Source: Billgrantia desiderata
Lineage (GTDB): Bacteria > Pseudomonadota > Gammaproteobacteria > Pseudomonadales > Halomonadaceae
DNA: 60,511 bases
Reading direction: 5' to 3'
Assembly: GCA_011742915.1 (NCBI GenBank)
Contig: JAAQTN010000033.1
Span: 1 to 60,511 of the forward strand
Program-made: the position numbers and the translations under genes
The notes under the pieces: generated by a model
Seen by the model: the letters and a program-made list of their open reading frames with translations, nothing else
Told to the model about the DNA's origin: nothing
The model's database searches: none
Shown here: positions 15,711 to 24,227 of the stretch, piece by piece
Layout: every line of letters starts with the position of its first letter
How positions within the stretch are numbered: the first letter of the stretch is position 1

Positions 15711-16079
15711 ATGAGCGATAAAGATCGCCGCTTGGGTGTGTCCGAGATCAATCTGGTAACCCGGCATCTGAAGCTGGTGCCCTGTGATGAGGCGGCGATT
15801 CAGGCGGCAATCGCCGACATCGATCAGCTTTATGGGCTGGAGAGTGTATCGTATGACTCAAGGAAAAGTCGGCTCGACCTTGCTTATGATGCAACGCGAA
15901 TATGCCTTGACTGTGTGGAGGATATACTGAGGAAGCATGCAGTCGAGGTAAGCCATGATTGGTGGACGAGGTTGAAGGAAGAACACTACCGTTTTGTCGA
16001 TCAGAACGTAAAGGATAATGCAACTCATGAGCCTTGGAGTTGCCACCAAAAAACGCATGGTAGTGGGAAGAGAAAATAG
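15711..16079 (+). CDS. Small HMA-like cytoplasmic protein
   Basis: A 122-aa protein; the ATG at 15711 is chosen over an upstream TTG because AAGGT lies eight bases before it. Residues about 15-80 have the beta-alpha-beta pattern of heavy-metal-associated domains: VTRHLKLVPCDEAAIQAAI, then GLESVSYDSRKSRLDLAYD. The metal loop has a single Cys in place of CxxC; a second pair lies at ICLDCVED. The tail is His/Cys-containing (WSCHQKTHG). It lies behind an FNR-like site and 27 bases before the disrupted exported-protein gene. A role with the haem membrane protein upstream is possible but unproven. Confidence 0.6.
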   Translation: MSDKDRRLGVSEINLVTRHLKLVPCDEAAIQAAIADIDQLYGLESVSYDSRKSRLDLAYDATRICLDCVEDILRKHAVEVSHDWWTRLKEEHYRFVDQNVKDNATHEPWSCHQKTHGSGKRK

Positions 16080-16436
16080 GCGAAGCATTTTTTTGGGAGA
16101 AAGGCCATGAATTATTTTAGAAAGTCTCTGCTTCTTATTGCCTGCTTGACATTATGGAGTACTGGGTCATTGTCAGCCGATGATAGATACTCCCAGTCGG
16201 CTGATGGCATGACCGTATATATTGGTATTCTGCCAGCAGAGATGATAAGGGAGCATCGAGTCATTCATCAGGGGCGTGAGGGTATCACGACCCGGGAGCA
16301 ACACCTCATCGTTACTGTAGTAGATGAGGAATCCGGCCAGCGAATCGAGGACGCTGAAGTTGCTGCACGTATACGGCATGAAGGTCATGCTGGAACGTAT
16401 CGGTTGCTGGAGCCCATGTCTATCGCCGATACGATT

Positions 16437-17534
16437 GGCGGTCTCAAGTTCCAAGCGCAACACTATTGAAGGGTGTTTGGTCCAGCGACTGACTTCTTGA
16501 GCACCTCGGCATAGACGCTCAAAGGCGTCCGCCAGTCCAATGTCTTGCGGGGTCGTGTGTTCAATGAATCCGCAATGGCATCGAGCTCTTCCTGGCTATA
16601 GACCGACAGGTCCGTGCCCTTTGGCAGGTACTGCCGCAACAGACCGTTGGTATTCTCGTTGGAGCCCCGCTGCCACGGGCTATGGGGATCGGCGAAATAG
16701 ATGGCCGTCCCGGTCCGCTGTGTGATCTCGGCGTGCCGCATCATCTCCCTGCCCTGGTCGTAGGTCATGGAGAGCCGTAAGGCGCGTGGGACCTCGTTCA
16801 GCTTGTCGCTGAACCCGATGGCAGCGGCGGTGGCCGTCGTGCCATCCAGTTTGGCCAGTATCACCAGGCGCGTGGTGCGCTCCACCAGTGTGCCGACGGC
16901 GGATCGGTTGTTGGCTCCCATGATCAAGTCACCTTCCCAGTGGCCGGGCATCAGGCGGTCTTCGATCTCGGGCGGCCGCATATGAATGCTGACCAGGTCC
17001 GGGATCTGGCCGCGCCGGTCTTTACCCCGGCTGCGCGGCCGACGCTTGCCGTTGCCCTGCCGCAAGCAGGCGATGAGCTCTTTCTTGAGAGAGCCCCGGG
17101 GCATCACATAGAGCGCGTTGTAGATGGTCTCGTGTGAGACCTGGTGGCGACTATCATCAGGAAACATGAGTGACAGTGTGCTGGCGATCTGCTGCGGTGA
17201 CCAGTACTGGCGCAGCAGATAGGCGACTAAATCGAATAGCTCGCTGTCGGGGTGCAGCTTTGGTTGCTGACGTGGCCGGTGACGCGCCAACCGCGCTCTA
17301 TAGCCTGCCAGGCTGGCATCGTAGCCGCTGCTAGCATCGACGGTGTGGCGAGCAAGTTCCCGTGACACGGTACTTGGCGCGCGCCCCAAGTGAGCGGCGA
17401 TGGCCCGGATCGAGTGGGTGGTTCGCATCATCATGATGGCGGCTCGGTCTTCAGCAGTGAGGTGGCGATAGCAATAGGGCATGGCAACACGATACCTGAT
17501 GGGTCATGTGTTGCACTTGGTCATTGAGACCGCC
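16437..17534 (-). mobile_element. IS30-family insertion sequence (about 1.1 kb, intact)
   Basis: A 1098-bp element. The left end (16437-16462) starts GGCGGTCTCA and ends GCGCAACA. The right end (17509-17534), read inward, starts GGCGGTCTCA and ends GTGCAACA. The two 26-bp inverted repeats differ at about five positions. Both flanks carry ATT (16434-16436 and 17535-17537), a 3-bp target duplication. It contains one intact transposase gene on the minus strand. The intact duplication and open frame suggest recent transposition. Confidence 0.93.
16463..17482 (-). CDS. IS30-family transposase
   Basis: A 339-aa DDE transposase. The N-terminal helix-turn-helix reads YRHLTAEDRAAI and IRAIAAHLGRAPSTVSREL, typical of IS30. 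The catalytic core shows HWEGDLIMG (first Asp), TYDQGREM (second Asp) and HSPWQRGSNENTNGLLRQY (Glu). The C-terminus has LNTRPRKTLDWRTP. Length and motifs are complete, so it is probably active. It runs opposite to the gene it disrupts. Confidence 0.95.
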   Translation of the reverse strand: MPYCYRHLTAEDRAAIMMMRTTHSIRAIAAHLGRAPSTVSRELARHTVDASSGYDASLAGYRARLARHRPRQQPKLHPDSELFDLVAYLLRQYWSPQQIASTLSLMFPDDSRHQVSHETIYNALYVMPRGSLKKELIACLRQGNGKRRPRSRGKDRRGQIPDLVSIHMRPPEIEDRLMPGHWEGDLIMGANNRSAVGTLVERTTRLVILAKLDGTTATAAAIGFSDKLNEVPRALRLSMTYDQGREMMRHAEITQRTGTAIYFADPHSPWQRGSNENTNGLLRQYLPKGTDLSVYSQEELDAIADSLNTRPRKTLDWRTPLSVYAEVLKKSVAGPNTLQ

Positions 17535-17635
17535 ATTACTTATGGAAATTTCTTCAGTTTTCCAGAAGAGGGGGGGTACCATCTTCAGTTGCGGATAAAA
17601 CGAAGTGGAGAGCCCGCCACAGAGATGGAATTTCA

Positions 17636-18700
17636 TCATCGCCATGTGCTTGAGTGAGGGGTTTTTCGTCCACCTGGAGTCAACATTCGCGTTATCCAGC
17701 AGGTGTCATGAAAATGATGACAAATCGTGACGATGGCGATCAGTAAGGGGACGCCCATAAAAGCCCCGGGTATGCCCCAAAGCATTCCCCAGAAAAAAAT
17801 GGAAAATACGACGGAAATTGGTGAAATGGCCAGCGCATGACCTTCGAGTTTGGGATCCAGGAGGTTGCCAATCGAAAACTGTATCAATGTCATACCGAGA
17901 AGAATCAGAGCCGGATCTTGCCAGCTATCGAACTGGACAACGGCAAAAATTACTGGTGGGAAAACGGCTAGAATGGAACCCAGGAAAGGAATGTAGTTCA
18001 ACGCAAAGGCCAAAATTCCCCAGGCGATGGCGAGATCGAGACCTGTCAGCAATGCGAATAGCCAGGTCAAAATGCCTGTCAAGAAGCTGACGACGGAGCG
18101 GACGAGCATATAGCGGCGGAATTTCCATCCGAGAGCATGGCATGCACTCAACAACCGCCCGGCTACGTCTTCTCCCAGGGCATGCGGAAGACGCCGCTGC
18201 ATGTCATTGGCTTCCAGTAACCCCAAAATAAGAAAGATCAGGGATAACGCCATAAATCCAATGATTGCATTGATGCGCATCACTGTCTCATGGAGCAGAT
18301 GAAACACCTGGCTGAGACTGAATGGGTCGCCGGCGGTGGGCCAAAAGGCAATACCCCGCTCTTCGACCCACATGCCGATGCTGTAGTAAGTCTCCTGCGC
18401 ACGCGGACCGTACTGCGATAGACCGTCCACAACGACGCGGACGCCGTAGCCCATAAGCAGGAGAATGGCTGAGGTTGCAATGAGCACAAGGAGCACTGCA
18501 ATGACAAGGGCGAGTACACGCAGCGCTCGCTTCCCCTTGAGCATACGGTGCTGGTATACCGGCCACACCAGTGCCATAAGAAAGAGGGAAAAAGCCATGG
18601 GTGCGACAAGAACTCGAAGCCAATATAGCGAAGCTGCAAAGAGTATTATCGCAATCAAGCCAAGGGCGGTGATATGAGGTGACCTTCGATCATCGTTCAT
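17636..18700 (-). CDS. AI-2E/PerM-family membrane transporter
   Basis: A 354-aa protein if started at the ATG at 18700 (an upstream ATG at 18721 adds seven residues). About eight membrane helices are visible, with paired helices at the N-terminus, a long amphipathic middle (VVDGLSQYGPRAQETYYSIG) and the conserved YIPFLGSILAVFPPVIFA and PKLEGHALAISPISV segments. The family covers AI-2 exporters, PerM permeases and Na+/H+ antiporters; the substrate cannot be told from sequence. Its 3' end overlaps the end of the IS-disrupted gene tail to tail. Confidence 0.85.
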   Translation of the reverse strand: MNDDRRSPHITALGLIAIILFAASLYWLRVLVAPMAFSLFLMALVWPVYQHRMLKGKRALRVLALVIAVLLVLIATSAILLLMGYGVRVVVDGLSQYGPRAQETYYSIGMWVEERGIAFWPTAGDPFSLSQVFHLLHETVMRINAIIGFMALSLIFLILGLLEANDMQRRLPHALGEDVAGRLLSACHALGWKFRRYMLVRSVVSFLTGILTWLFALLTGLDLAIAWGILAFALNYIPFLGSILAVFPPVIFAVVQFDSWQDPALILLGMTLIQFSIGNLLDPKLEGHALAISPISVVFSIFFWGMLWGIPGAFMGVPLLIAIVTICHHFHDTCWITRMLTPGGRKTPHSSTWR

Positions 18701-18832
18701 GGCCTTGCTTTGCCTCTGCATGATATAGATCGGCCTCTAACGCCCAGCAGCCCTGTGACGAACCGCCGAGCGGGATATCGCTCGGCGATGCTTGCGTCAA
18801 CGGTGCCGTTGGCGTAGTGGAAGCATTGTCCT

Positions 18833-19291
18833 TCATAGATCCCGTGTGCGGTTGGTCTGGTGGGCCAGGCGCATTGCTTCATGATGTTCCAGCTTGAGTA
18901 GCTCGCCGATCAGCTCACGTGTTTCGGGAATCTCTGTACGTCCCTCGAGGTAGCGATAGAAGTCGATGACTTGATTGTGAAGATCGAAGATTTCCTGGCA
19001 AATCTCGTCGAAGCTCATTTCCGCATAGGGTGCATTGCATGACTGGTGCGGCTTGATGGGCTGGTAGGAAATGTAGTCGTAGAGCCAGGTATTCAACGCC
19101 TTGGGATCGGCCTGTTTCTCGAAGCCGGCGACGACCTTTTCCAAGGCCGCCTCATGGTCTGCCAGATAGGTCAGCAGCCACTTGGCGCGCTCTTCATCCT
19201 GCTGCGTTGAGCAGTGTTTCAGGCAGTGCGCCATATGTTCATGCAGGGTGCGTGTCCACTCCACCACGTCTTGGAAGGTTGAGACGTACAT
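18833..19291 (-). CDS. Predicted helical-bundle protein of unknown function
   Basis: A 152-aa soluble protein, almost wholly helical, with spaced acidic and His residues: TRTLHEHMAHCLKHC, YLADHEAALEKVV, FDEICQEIFDLHNQVIDFY and LLKLEHHEAMRLAH. This pattern suggests a ferritin-like or hemerythrin-like four-helix bundle with a possible di-metal site, though I cannot match a named family. It lies upstream of the AI-2E gene on the same strand, with a gap of about 130 bases that holds nothing convincing. The SD is a weak GAGAA. Confidence 0.55.
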   Translation of the reverse strand: MYVSTFQDVVEWTRTLHEHMAHCLKHCSTQQDEERAKWLLTYLADHEAALEKVVAGFEKQADPKALNTWLYDYISYQPIKPHQSCNAPYAEMSFDEICQEIFDLHNQVIDFYRYLEGRTEIPETRELIGELLKLEHHEAMRLAHQTNRTRDL

Positions 19292-19590
19292 GATTCATTC
19301 TCGCTGTATTGATGGATTCTGAAATCTGGCCTGTGCAAAGGCCAGCTGTAGGCGAGCTGATTCGCAGCATCAGGTTCAACCCGCCATTGATTGGCACGGC
19401 GTATGGGTGTCTGACGCCGATTGGCCTTTTCACCATAGCTCACTGTCCAAGGAGATCGCTTGACCGGTATCAAGGAACGATGGCTGCTCGAGCTGTAAGC
19501 ATGGCAGCTGTTGCCTGGCTTCGAATGGCGTGAAACACTGTCTCAAGCTGTTGCCCAGCATCGCCTTCTCTCTGTTCTGGAGCCCTGATA

Positions 19591-20091
19591 ATGGCGGGAG
19601 CACGAGCCGGATACAGCAGGTCTAGCCGGCTATTGGCCATCCCGGAGTTCAACGTGGCGCTATTTGCGTTTCTGTTGAACTATCCGTGGGAATTCCTGCA
19701 AGTTCCCTACTTCGTCGCAATGCCTGAGATGGCTCACTGGGATGCGGTCATCTTTTGCACCCGGGCAACCATGGGCGATGTGCTTATTGCCCTGGTGGCT
19801 TTCTGGGTCGTAGCGATGTTTCGGCGCCAGCGCTCTTGGCTGCTCCGGCCCGATGCGCGAGCGATCTTCGCCTTCATTGCCACTGGTATCGTGATTACAG
19901 TCGGTCTCGAGTGGCATGCCACTGAGCTTCAGCAGCGTTGGCAGTACGCCGAGCGGATGCCGACACTGCCTCTTGTGGGCACCGGGCTGACACCTCTGCT
20001 GCAGTGGCTCGTGCTACCGCCGATAATCGTGTGGTTGGCACGCCGCCAGATGCTCGGAGAGCGCTATCTACAACAAATTGATCGCAAATGA
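19591..20091 (+). CDS. Four-helix inner-membrane protein, unknown
   Basis: A 166-aa protein with GGAG nine bases before its ATG. Four hydrophobic segments are visible, starting with FNVALFAFLLNYPWEFLQVPYF; the NYPWEFxQxP signature is distinctive. They continue with VLIALVAFWVVAMF, IFAFIATGIVITVGLEWHA and LLQWLVLPPIIVWLA. Similar short membrane proteins occur in proteobacterial metal clusters, but I know no assigned role. It is convergent with the copS gene 22 bases away. The 299 bases upstream (19292-19590) hold no feature I can support. Confidence 0.6.
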   Translation: MAGARAGYSRSSRLLAIPEFNVALFAFLLNYPWEFLQVPYFVAMPEMAHWDAVIFCTRATMGDVLIALVAFWVVAMFRRQRSWLLRPDARAIFAFIATGIVITVGLEWHATELQQRWQYAERMPTLPLVGTGLTPLLQWLVLPPIIVWLARRQMLGERYLQQIDRK

Positions 20092-20113
20092 GCCGGCAAC
20101 GGATTTCTGCCTG

Positions 20114-21538
20114 TCACTCGCCATCAGCGTCGGCGCCACGATGGTATGATGTACTTTGCCTGCCGGAGAGGGGCAGGGAGAGGCAGAAGCTCGTAATGCC
20201 ATTCTGCGAACTGACCGCAACATCTCCACCATGAGCCTTGACGATGGATCGTGTGATGGCGAGCCCCAGTCCTGCTCCCTCGCCATGGTGGCTGCGGATG
20301 TTGTCGGCGCGGTGGAAGCGCTCGAACAGTTTGGCTAACTGATCGGTGGGAATGGTCTCACCAGGATTGCTGACACTCAGACGTGCCATCTCCTTAGCTT
20401 GGGTAATCGTGATCTCGATCATGCCGCCAGGGGAGGTGTGCCGCACTGCATTGGACACCAGATTGGCAATCGCACGGCGTAGCATCAGGTGGTCGCCGGT
20501 AACTGTGGCGGCGCCACTGAGCTGCATCGTAACCTGCTTCTCCTCGGCAAGAGCCTCGTAGAATTCCAGCAAAGCGTCTACTTCCCGCTCCAGATGCACC
20601 GGCTCGGCGGGATTGGGCAGCAAACCATGATCGGCCTTGGCCAGGAACAACATGTCGGCGATCATTCGCGCCAGCCTTTCCAACTCCTCCAGGTTGGAGT
20701 GCAGTGTGTCCTGGTATTCCCCTGTGCTACGTGGTCGTGACAGGGCAACCTGGGTTTCGGTAAGCAGGTTGGACACCGGGGTACGCAGTTCATGGGCGAT
20801 ATCCGCTGAGAACTCGCTGAGGCGCTGAAAGTCGGCCTCGAGCCTGTTCAGCATGCCATTGAACGCATTGGCCAGTTCGAGCATTTCCGGTGGGGTGGCT
20901 TGCAGGTCGAGGCGCTCACCCAGGCGCTCAGCTGAAAGCCGCTTGGCCGTTGCCGTGATCCGCTTGAGGGGGGCCAGACCTTGACGTGCGACCAGCCAGC
21001 CGAGCAATGCCGTCAGCAGGGCGGCAAGTGCAATGCCCGTCCAAAGATAACGTCGAATGTCCTGGAGAAAGTGGGCATGATGGGTGATATCCAGGCCCAG
21101 CAGGACGCGTACCGGTATGGGCTGTGCAAGAGGAAGGAGCTGCTGAACTTCATGGCCAATGAATTCGTGGCCGGCCACGCTCCAGCGAGCGCTGGGTGAG
21201 CTGACCTCTCCATTCTTTACTGGCTCGAGAAAGTCCGGTTGGTAGGCGTAGAGTATTTGTCCCGCTTCATCGCGGATGGAAACGGAGAGTGTGGCATGGC
21301 TCGTCAATAGGTCGTCGAGATATCTGGGCAGTGTATTCAGCGCGGCAGGGCTATCGACTCGATCAAGCAGGTTCTCGATCATGTTCAGCTTTGCTGTCAA
21401 CTCCATATGGTCGATTTCGTCGAAGTGATCCCGAATCAGGTACTCGAGCCACAGGCCAAGCAGCAGCAGCAGGATTGCCACCAGCAAGGAGTAGAGTGTG
21501 GCCAGGCGGGCCGTCAAGGAACGTGGGTAAAGGCTCAT
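20114..21538 (-). CDS. copS: Heavy-metal sensor histidine kinase (CopS/CusS type)
   Basis: A 474-aa inner-membrane kinase. The first helix is at residues 10-30 (LATLYSLLVAILLLLLGLWLEY), followed by a periplasmic sensor domain of about 130 residues, a second helix near 165-190 and a HAMP linker. The HisKA box FSADIAHELRTPVSNLL carries the phospho-His, and the HATPase motifs NLVSNAVRHTSPGG and GAGLGLAITRSIVKAHGG follow. It senses periplasmic Cu(I)/Ag(I) by family analogy. Its ATG overlaps the stop of the regulator gene by one base (TAATG), so the two are coupled. Confidence 0.92.
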   Translation of the reverse strand: MSLYPRSLTARLATLYSLLVAILLLLLGLWLEYLIRDHFDEIDHMELTAKLNMIENLLDRVDSPAALNTLPRYLDDLLTSHATLSVSIRDEAGQILYAYQPDFLEPVKNGEVSSPSARWSVAGHEFIGHEVQQLLPLAQPIPVRVLLGLDITHHAHFLQDIRRYLWTGIALAALLTALLGWLVARQGLAPLKRITATAKRLSAERLGERLDLQATPPEMLELANAFNGMLNRLEADFQRLSEFSADIAHELRTPVSNLLTETQVALSRPRSTGEYQDTLHSNLEELERLARMIADMLFLAKADHGLLPNPAEPVHLEREVDALLEFYEALAEEKQVTMQLSGAATVTGDHLMLRRAIANLVSNAVRHTSPGGMIEITITQAKEMARLSVSNPGETIPTDQLAKLFERFHRADNIRSHHGEGAGLGLAITRSIVKAHGGDVAVSSQNGITSFCLSLPLSGRQSTSYHRGADADGE

Positions 21539-22215
21539 TAGCTATTTCCCGGCTCCAGCACATAACCCATGCCGCGTACGGTCCGGATCAACTTCTCGGG
21601 GAAGGGACCATCGACCTTGGCGCGTAGCCGTCTGACGGCTACGTCGATGACGTTGGTATCGCTATCGAAGTTCATGTCCCACACCTGCGAGGCTATCAGT
21701 GAACGTGGCAGAACCTCTCCCTGGCGGCGAATCAAGAGCTCTAGCAGGGCAAACTCCTTGGCGGTGAGGTCGATACGTTCGCCGGCTCGAGTCACACGCC
21801 GTCGCAGCAGGTCGAGTTCCAGGTCGGCAGCGCGGAACACTTCCGGCTCACGTGCCTTGCCGCGCCTGAGCAGGGAGCGAATCCGCGCCAGTAGTTCGGA
21901 GAAGGCAAATGGTTTGACCAAGTAGTCGTCTGCGCCGAGCTCGAGCCCCCGCACTCGGTCGTCCACTTCGTCTCGTGCCGTCAGAAACAGCACGGGTACG
22001 TCCTGCCCTGCGCGGCGCACCATCTGCAGGATGGTCCAGCCATCCATCCCGGGCAGCATGACGTCTAGAAGCAACAGATCATATGCTTCGTTCTGGGCCA
22101 GGTGCAGGCCATCCAGCCCATCGCGGGCGAGGTCGACGACGAAACCGGCTTCTCTAAGGCCTTGAGCCAGGTAGTCACCGGTTTTTGGCTCATCTTCAAC
22201 GATCAATATCTTCAC
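21538..22215 (-). CDS. copR: OmpR-family response regulator (CopR/CusR type)
   Basis: A 225-aa regulator. The receiver domain has Asp10-Asp11 (VEDEP), the phospho-acceptor in [14 protein letters not shown], and LTARD and KPFAF switch residues. A winged-helix DNA-binding domain follows ([25 protein letters not shown], then [17 protein letters not shown]). A perfect copper-type box lies 26 bases before its ATG. It most likely activates the divergent cus genes and its own operon when CopS detects copper or silver. Confidence 0.93.
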   Translation of the reverse strand: MKILIVEDEPKTGDYLAQGLREAGFVVDLARDGLDGLHLAQNEAYDLLLLDVMLPGMDGWTILQMVRRAGQDVPVLFLTARDEVDDRVRGLELGADDYLVKPFAFSELLARIRSLLRRGKAREPEVFRAADLELDLLRRRVTRAGERIDLTAKEFALLELLIRRQGEVLPRSLIASQVWDMNFDSDTNVIDVAVRRLRAKVDGPFPEKLIRTVRGMGYVLEPGNS

Positions 22216-22240
22216 AAAGCCTCCGTCAACCTGCTCCGAT

Positions 22241-22266
22241 CGAAAATGACAAAAATGTCATTTTCG
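22241..22266. promoter_or_regulatory. CopR/CusR box
   Basis: CGAAAATGAC (22241-22250) and GTCATTTTCG (22257-22266) form a perfect 10-bp inverted repeat with a 6-base spacer. It matches the CusR/CopR operator pattern AAAATGACA...TGTCATTTT. It lies between copR (minus, ATG at 22215) and the plus-strand gene at 22424, so it can serve both directions. Confidence 0.85.
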
Positions 22267-22423
22267 AGTCAGTTTCCTGTCCGCTACTGCATCGTACTAT
22301 GCCTACATGAACAAGCAACAAGGGGGATGAGTAGGCTGAGTGGTTACTCTATCACGCCCGAAGTTGAAATTTACAGTCCTAGTGTTTGCATAGCTTAATT
22401 TTATCTGAAAAGTGAGGTGTATC

Positions 22424-22840
22424 ATGATCAAGAAAATTGCTCTTACCGCTGCCGTTGTCAGCATGTTCTCTCTGCCTGCCTTTGCTAGTTTTGGCACTTC
22501 TGCATCAAATGGAAATATTCTGCAGGAGGGCAGCACGCCCAGCACCATTATCAACACCGGGCAGCCGCACACTTATCAGCTGAACCTGGATCAGGCCGCA
22601 ACGGTCAGGATCGCCAGCAGCCACTTTCCAGGAACACAGACCCCCATGCTGCCCATGAGCGCCCAGTTGATCGATGCTCAGGGTAACACCGTGAGGGAAG
22701 TCCGCTCATCCGGCGGAGAGTTCGAAATTCGCGAAGCCTTGCAGGCGGGTCAATATCGCCTGGTAGTGTCAGGAAATTCGGCGCCGGGTGGCGATGGTTG
22801 GGATGCTCATCGCTACAGCCTGCACGTCGCTTTCCAATAA
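22424..22840 (+). CDS. Exported protein of unknown function between copRS and cusCBA
   Basis: A 138-aa protein starting at the ATG at 22424 behind GAGGTG. It has a signal peptide (IALTAAVVSMFSLPAFA), and the mature part looks like a small beta-sandwich: GQPHTYQLNLDQAATVRI, SAQLIDAQGNTVRE and LQAGQYRLVVSG resemble bacterial pre-peptidase C-terminal (PPC) domains. It lacks Cys but has Met and His that might bind metal. Its position downstream of the CopR box and 145 bases before cusC suggests it is copper-induced. Function is unknown. Confidence 0.65.
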   Translation: MIKKIALTAAVVSMFSLPAFASFGTSASNGNILQEGSTPSTIINTGQPHTYQLNLDQAATVRIASSHFPGTQTPMLPMSAQLIDAQGNTVREVRSSGGEFEIREALQAGQYRLVVSGNSAPGGDGWDAHRYSLHVAFQ

Positions 22841-22865
22841 CACTATTCCAAACCTTGTAGTTAAG

Positions 22866-22889
22866 ACTGGCCGGCTCGAGCTGGCCAGT
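22866..22889. terminator. Palindromic hairpin between the exported-protein gene and cusC
   Basis: ACTGGCC (22866-22872) and GGCCAGT (22883-22889) enclose GGCTCGAGCT, so the stem extends with one G-U pair across 24 bases. It is followed by TTGG and not a T run, so it may be a partial terminator or an mRNA stability element within the operon. Confidence 0.4.
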
Positions 22890-22985
22890 TTGGTAAGTGA
22901 TGTCAGGCGGTTTAATAGATGCTTGATAAAAATATAACGGAGTGCCGATTTTTAGCAGCACTCTGGCGAGCGTGGAGGGTGGCTC

Positions 22986-24227
22986 ATGGCATTTCGATTA
23001 CCAACGATGCTCGCAGTGTTGCTGAGCACGTCATTTCTATTACCTCTCTCGGCACTTTCAGAGCAAGTGTTATCGCTCAGTGAAGCGGAACGACTTGCTC
23101 TCATCGACGACCCAGCCACGCTGCGTTATCGAGAGCTGGCGGAGGCTCGCCGCGAGGCCGCCATCTCAGTCAGACAGCTCCCTGACCCCATGCTGATCAT
23201 GGAGGTCATGGATGTTGCAAGAGATGGTATTTCCATCGATGACGATTCCATGACCCAGCTCCGTGTGGGCGTGCGCCAGACCTTCCCTCGAGGTGACAGC
23301 CGTCGGTTGGCCAGCGAGCGGGAATCGGCCATGGCCCAGGCGGAAGCGGCGCGAAGCAGCAATGCAGAACTGGCTGCCGTGCGTGCCGTACGGCGCTCTT
23401 ACCTGGTGCTTGCCGAGCAGCGCGCCATCCTCGGCGTGCTGGAGCAGAGCCAGCCTTTGTTCGAGGACCTGCGTGAAATCACTGAGCGCGAGTTCGCTTC
23501 CGGCTTTGCCGACCAGCAGGATCTGCTGCGCGCCGAGCTGGAGCTGAGCCGATTGCATGACCGCTTGTTGAATGTCCAGGCGCAGGAGGCAGTAGCACAG
23601 GCTCAGCTAGCGCGCTGGGTGGGTCATGAAGCCCTCTCGCGCCCCTTGTCTCTCGACCTTCCCGAGCTGGCCGAGCCCGCGGGAACCTTGCTGGCGCATC
23701 CACTGCTGGATGCCGAGCAGGCCGTTATCGATGCCGGCAACCATGGCGTGGAACTGGCTCGTCAAGGATACAAACCGCAGTGGTCGGTCGAGCTGACCTA
23801 TGGCACGCCAACGGAACGGGGCATGGACATGCCGGATCGCATGTCGGCGATGGTCATGGTCGACCTTCCGCTCTTTACACGCCAGCGCCAGGACCGCGAT
23901 CTATCGGCCAGCGTGCACCGTCGTGAGGCCGCCCAGTATGCCTGGGATGCACAGGCCCTCGAGTTGCAGCGCCAGGTGGGGGAGACCCAGGCCAGGTGGC
24001 ATCAGTTGAGCGAGCGTGAGCGTCAGTATGCAGAGCGCCTCCTTCCGCAGGCCAGGGAGAACGCCGAAGCCGCCGAGCATGGGTATCGCAATCGCACCAC
24101 GGACTTCAACTCGCTTGTGCGTGCACGCCTGACCGAGCTGGAAACGCATATCGAGGCCGTGCGTATCGGGTCGCAGCGTCGCCTTGAGCAGGTGGACCTG
24201 CTCTATCTACTGGGAGAAAACGCATGA
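22986..24227 (+). CDS. cusC: TolC-family outer-membrane channel (CusC/CzcC-like)
   Basis: A 413-aa protein with a signal peptide (MLAVLLSTSFLLPLSALS) and the long helical hairpins of outer membrane efflux proteins: SEAERLALIDDPATLRYREL near the N-terminus, then alternating coiled-coil stretches such as RELAEARREAAISVRQLPDP and LPQARENAEAAEHGYRNRT. It forms the outer-membrane exit duct of the Cus-type tripartite pump. It lacks the CusC lipid-anchor Cys. The stop overlaps the start of the adaptor gene (ATGA). Confidence 0.88.
   Translation: MAFRLPTMLAVLLSTSFLLPLSALSEQVLSLSEAERLALIDDPATLRYRELAEARREAAISVRQLPDPMLIMEVMDVARDGISIDDDSMTQLRVGVRQTFPRGDSRRLASERESAMAQAEAARSSNAELAAVRAVRRSYLVLAEQRAILGVLEQSQPLFEDLREITEREFASGFADQQDLLRAELELSRLHDRLLNVQAQEAVAQAQLARWVGHEALSRPLSLDLPELAEPAGTLLAHPLLDAEQAVIDAGNHGVELARQGYKPQWSVELTYGTPTERGMDMPDRMSAMVMVDLPLFTRQRQDRDLSASVHRREAAQYAWDAQALELQRQVGETQARWHQLSERERQYAERLLPQARENAEAAEHGYRNRTTDFNSLVRARLTELETHIEAVRIGSQRRLEQVDLLYLLGENA

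Larger units (their letters stand above)
16107..17657 (+). pseudogene. Exported protein gene interrupted by an IS30-family element
   Basis: The 5' part (16107-16436, 110 codons) encodes a signal peptide (LLLIACLTLWSTGSLSA) and a domain with YIGILPAEMIREH. It runs into the IS left end, where an accidental stop follows at 16467. The 3' part resumes at 17538. Removing 16437-17534 plus one ATT copy restores an uninterrupted 149-codon frame: IADTI continues as TYGNFFSFPEEGGYHLQLRI and ends at TGA 17657. The joined protein resembles exported proteins of about 150-190 aa that I recall with ADTITYGNYF motifs next to metal genes; function unknown. The gene overlaps the convergent AI-2E gene by 22 bases. 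Confidence 0.85.

Noticed and set aside
16107..16469. Intact 120-aa gene ending inside the IS left end
   Set aside because: The last 10 codons come from the IS terminal repeat, so this is a truncated gene and not a natural short protein.
18697..18882. 61-codon minus-strand frame between the AI-2E and helical-bundle genes
   Set aside because: No SD, it overlaps both neighbours' ends, and the composition is not protein-like.
19292..19590. Possible small gene in the 299-base gap
   Set aside because: Short frames on both strands lack an SD and any domain; nothing can be supported.
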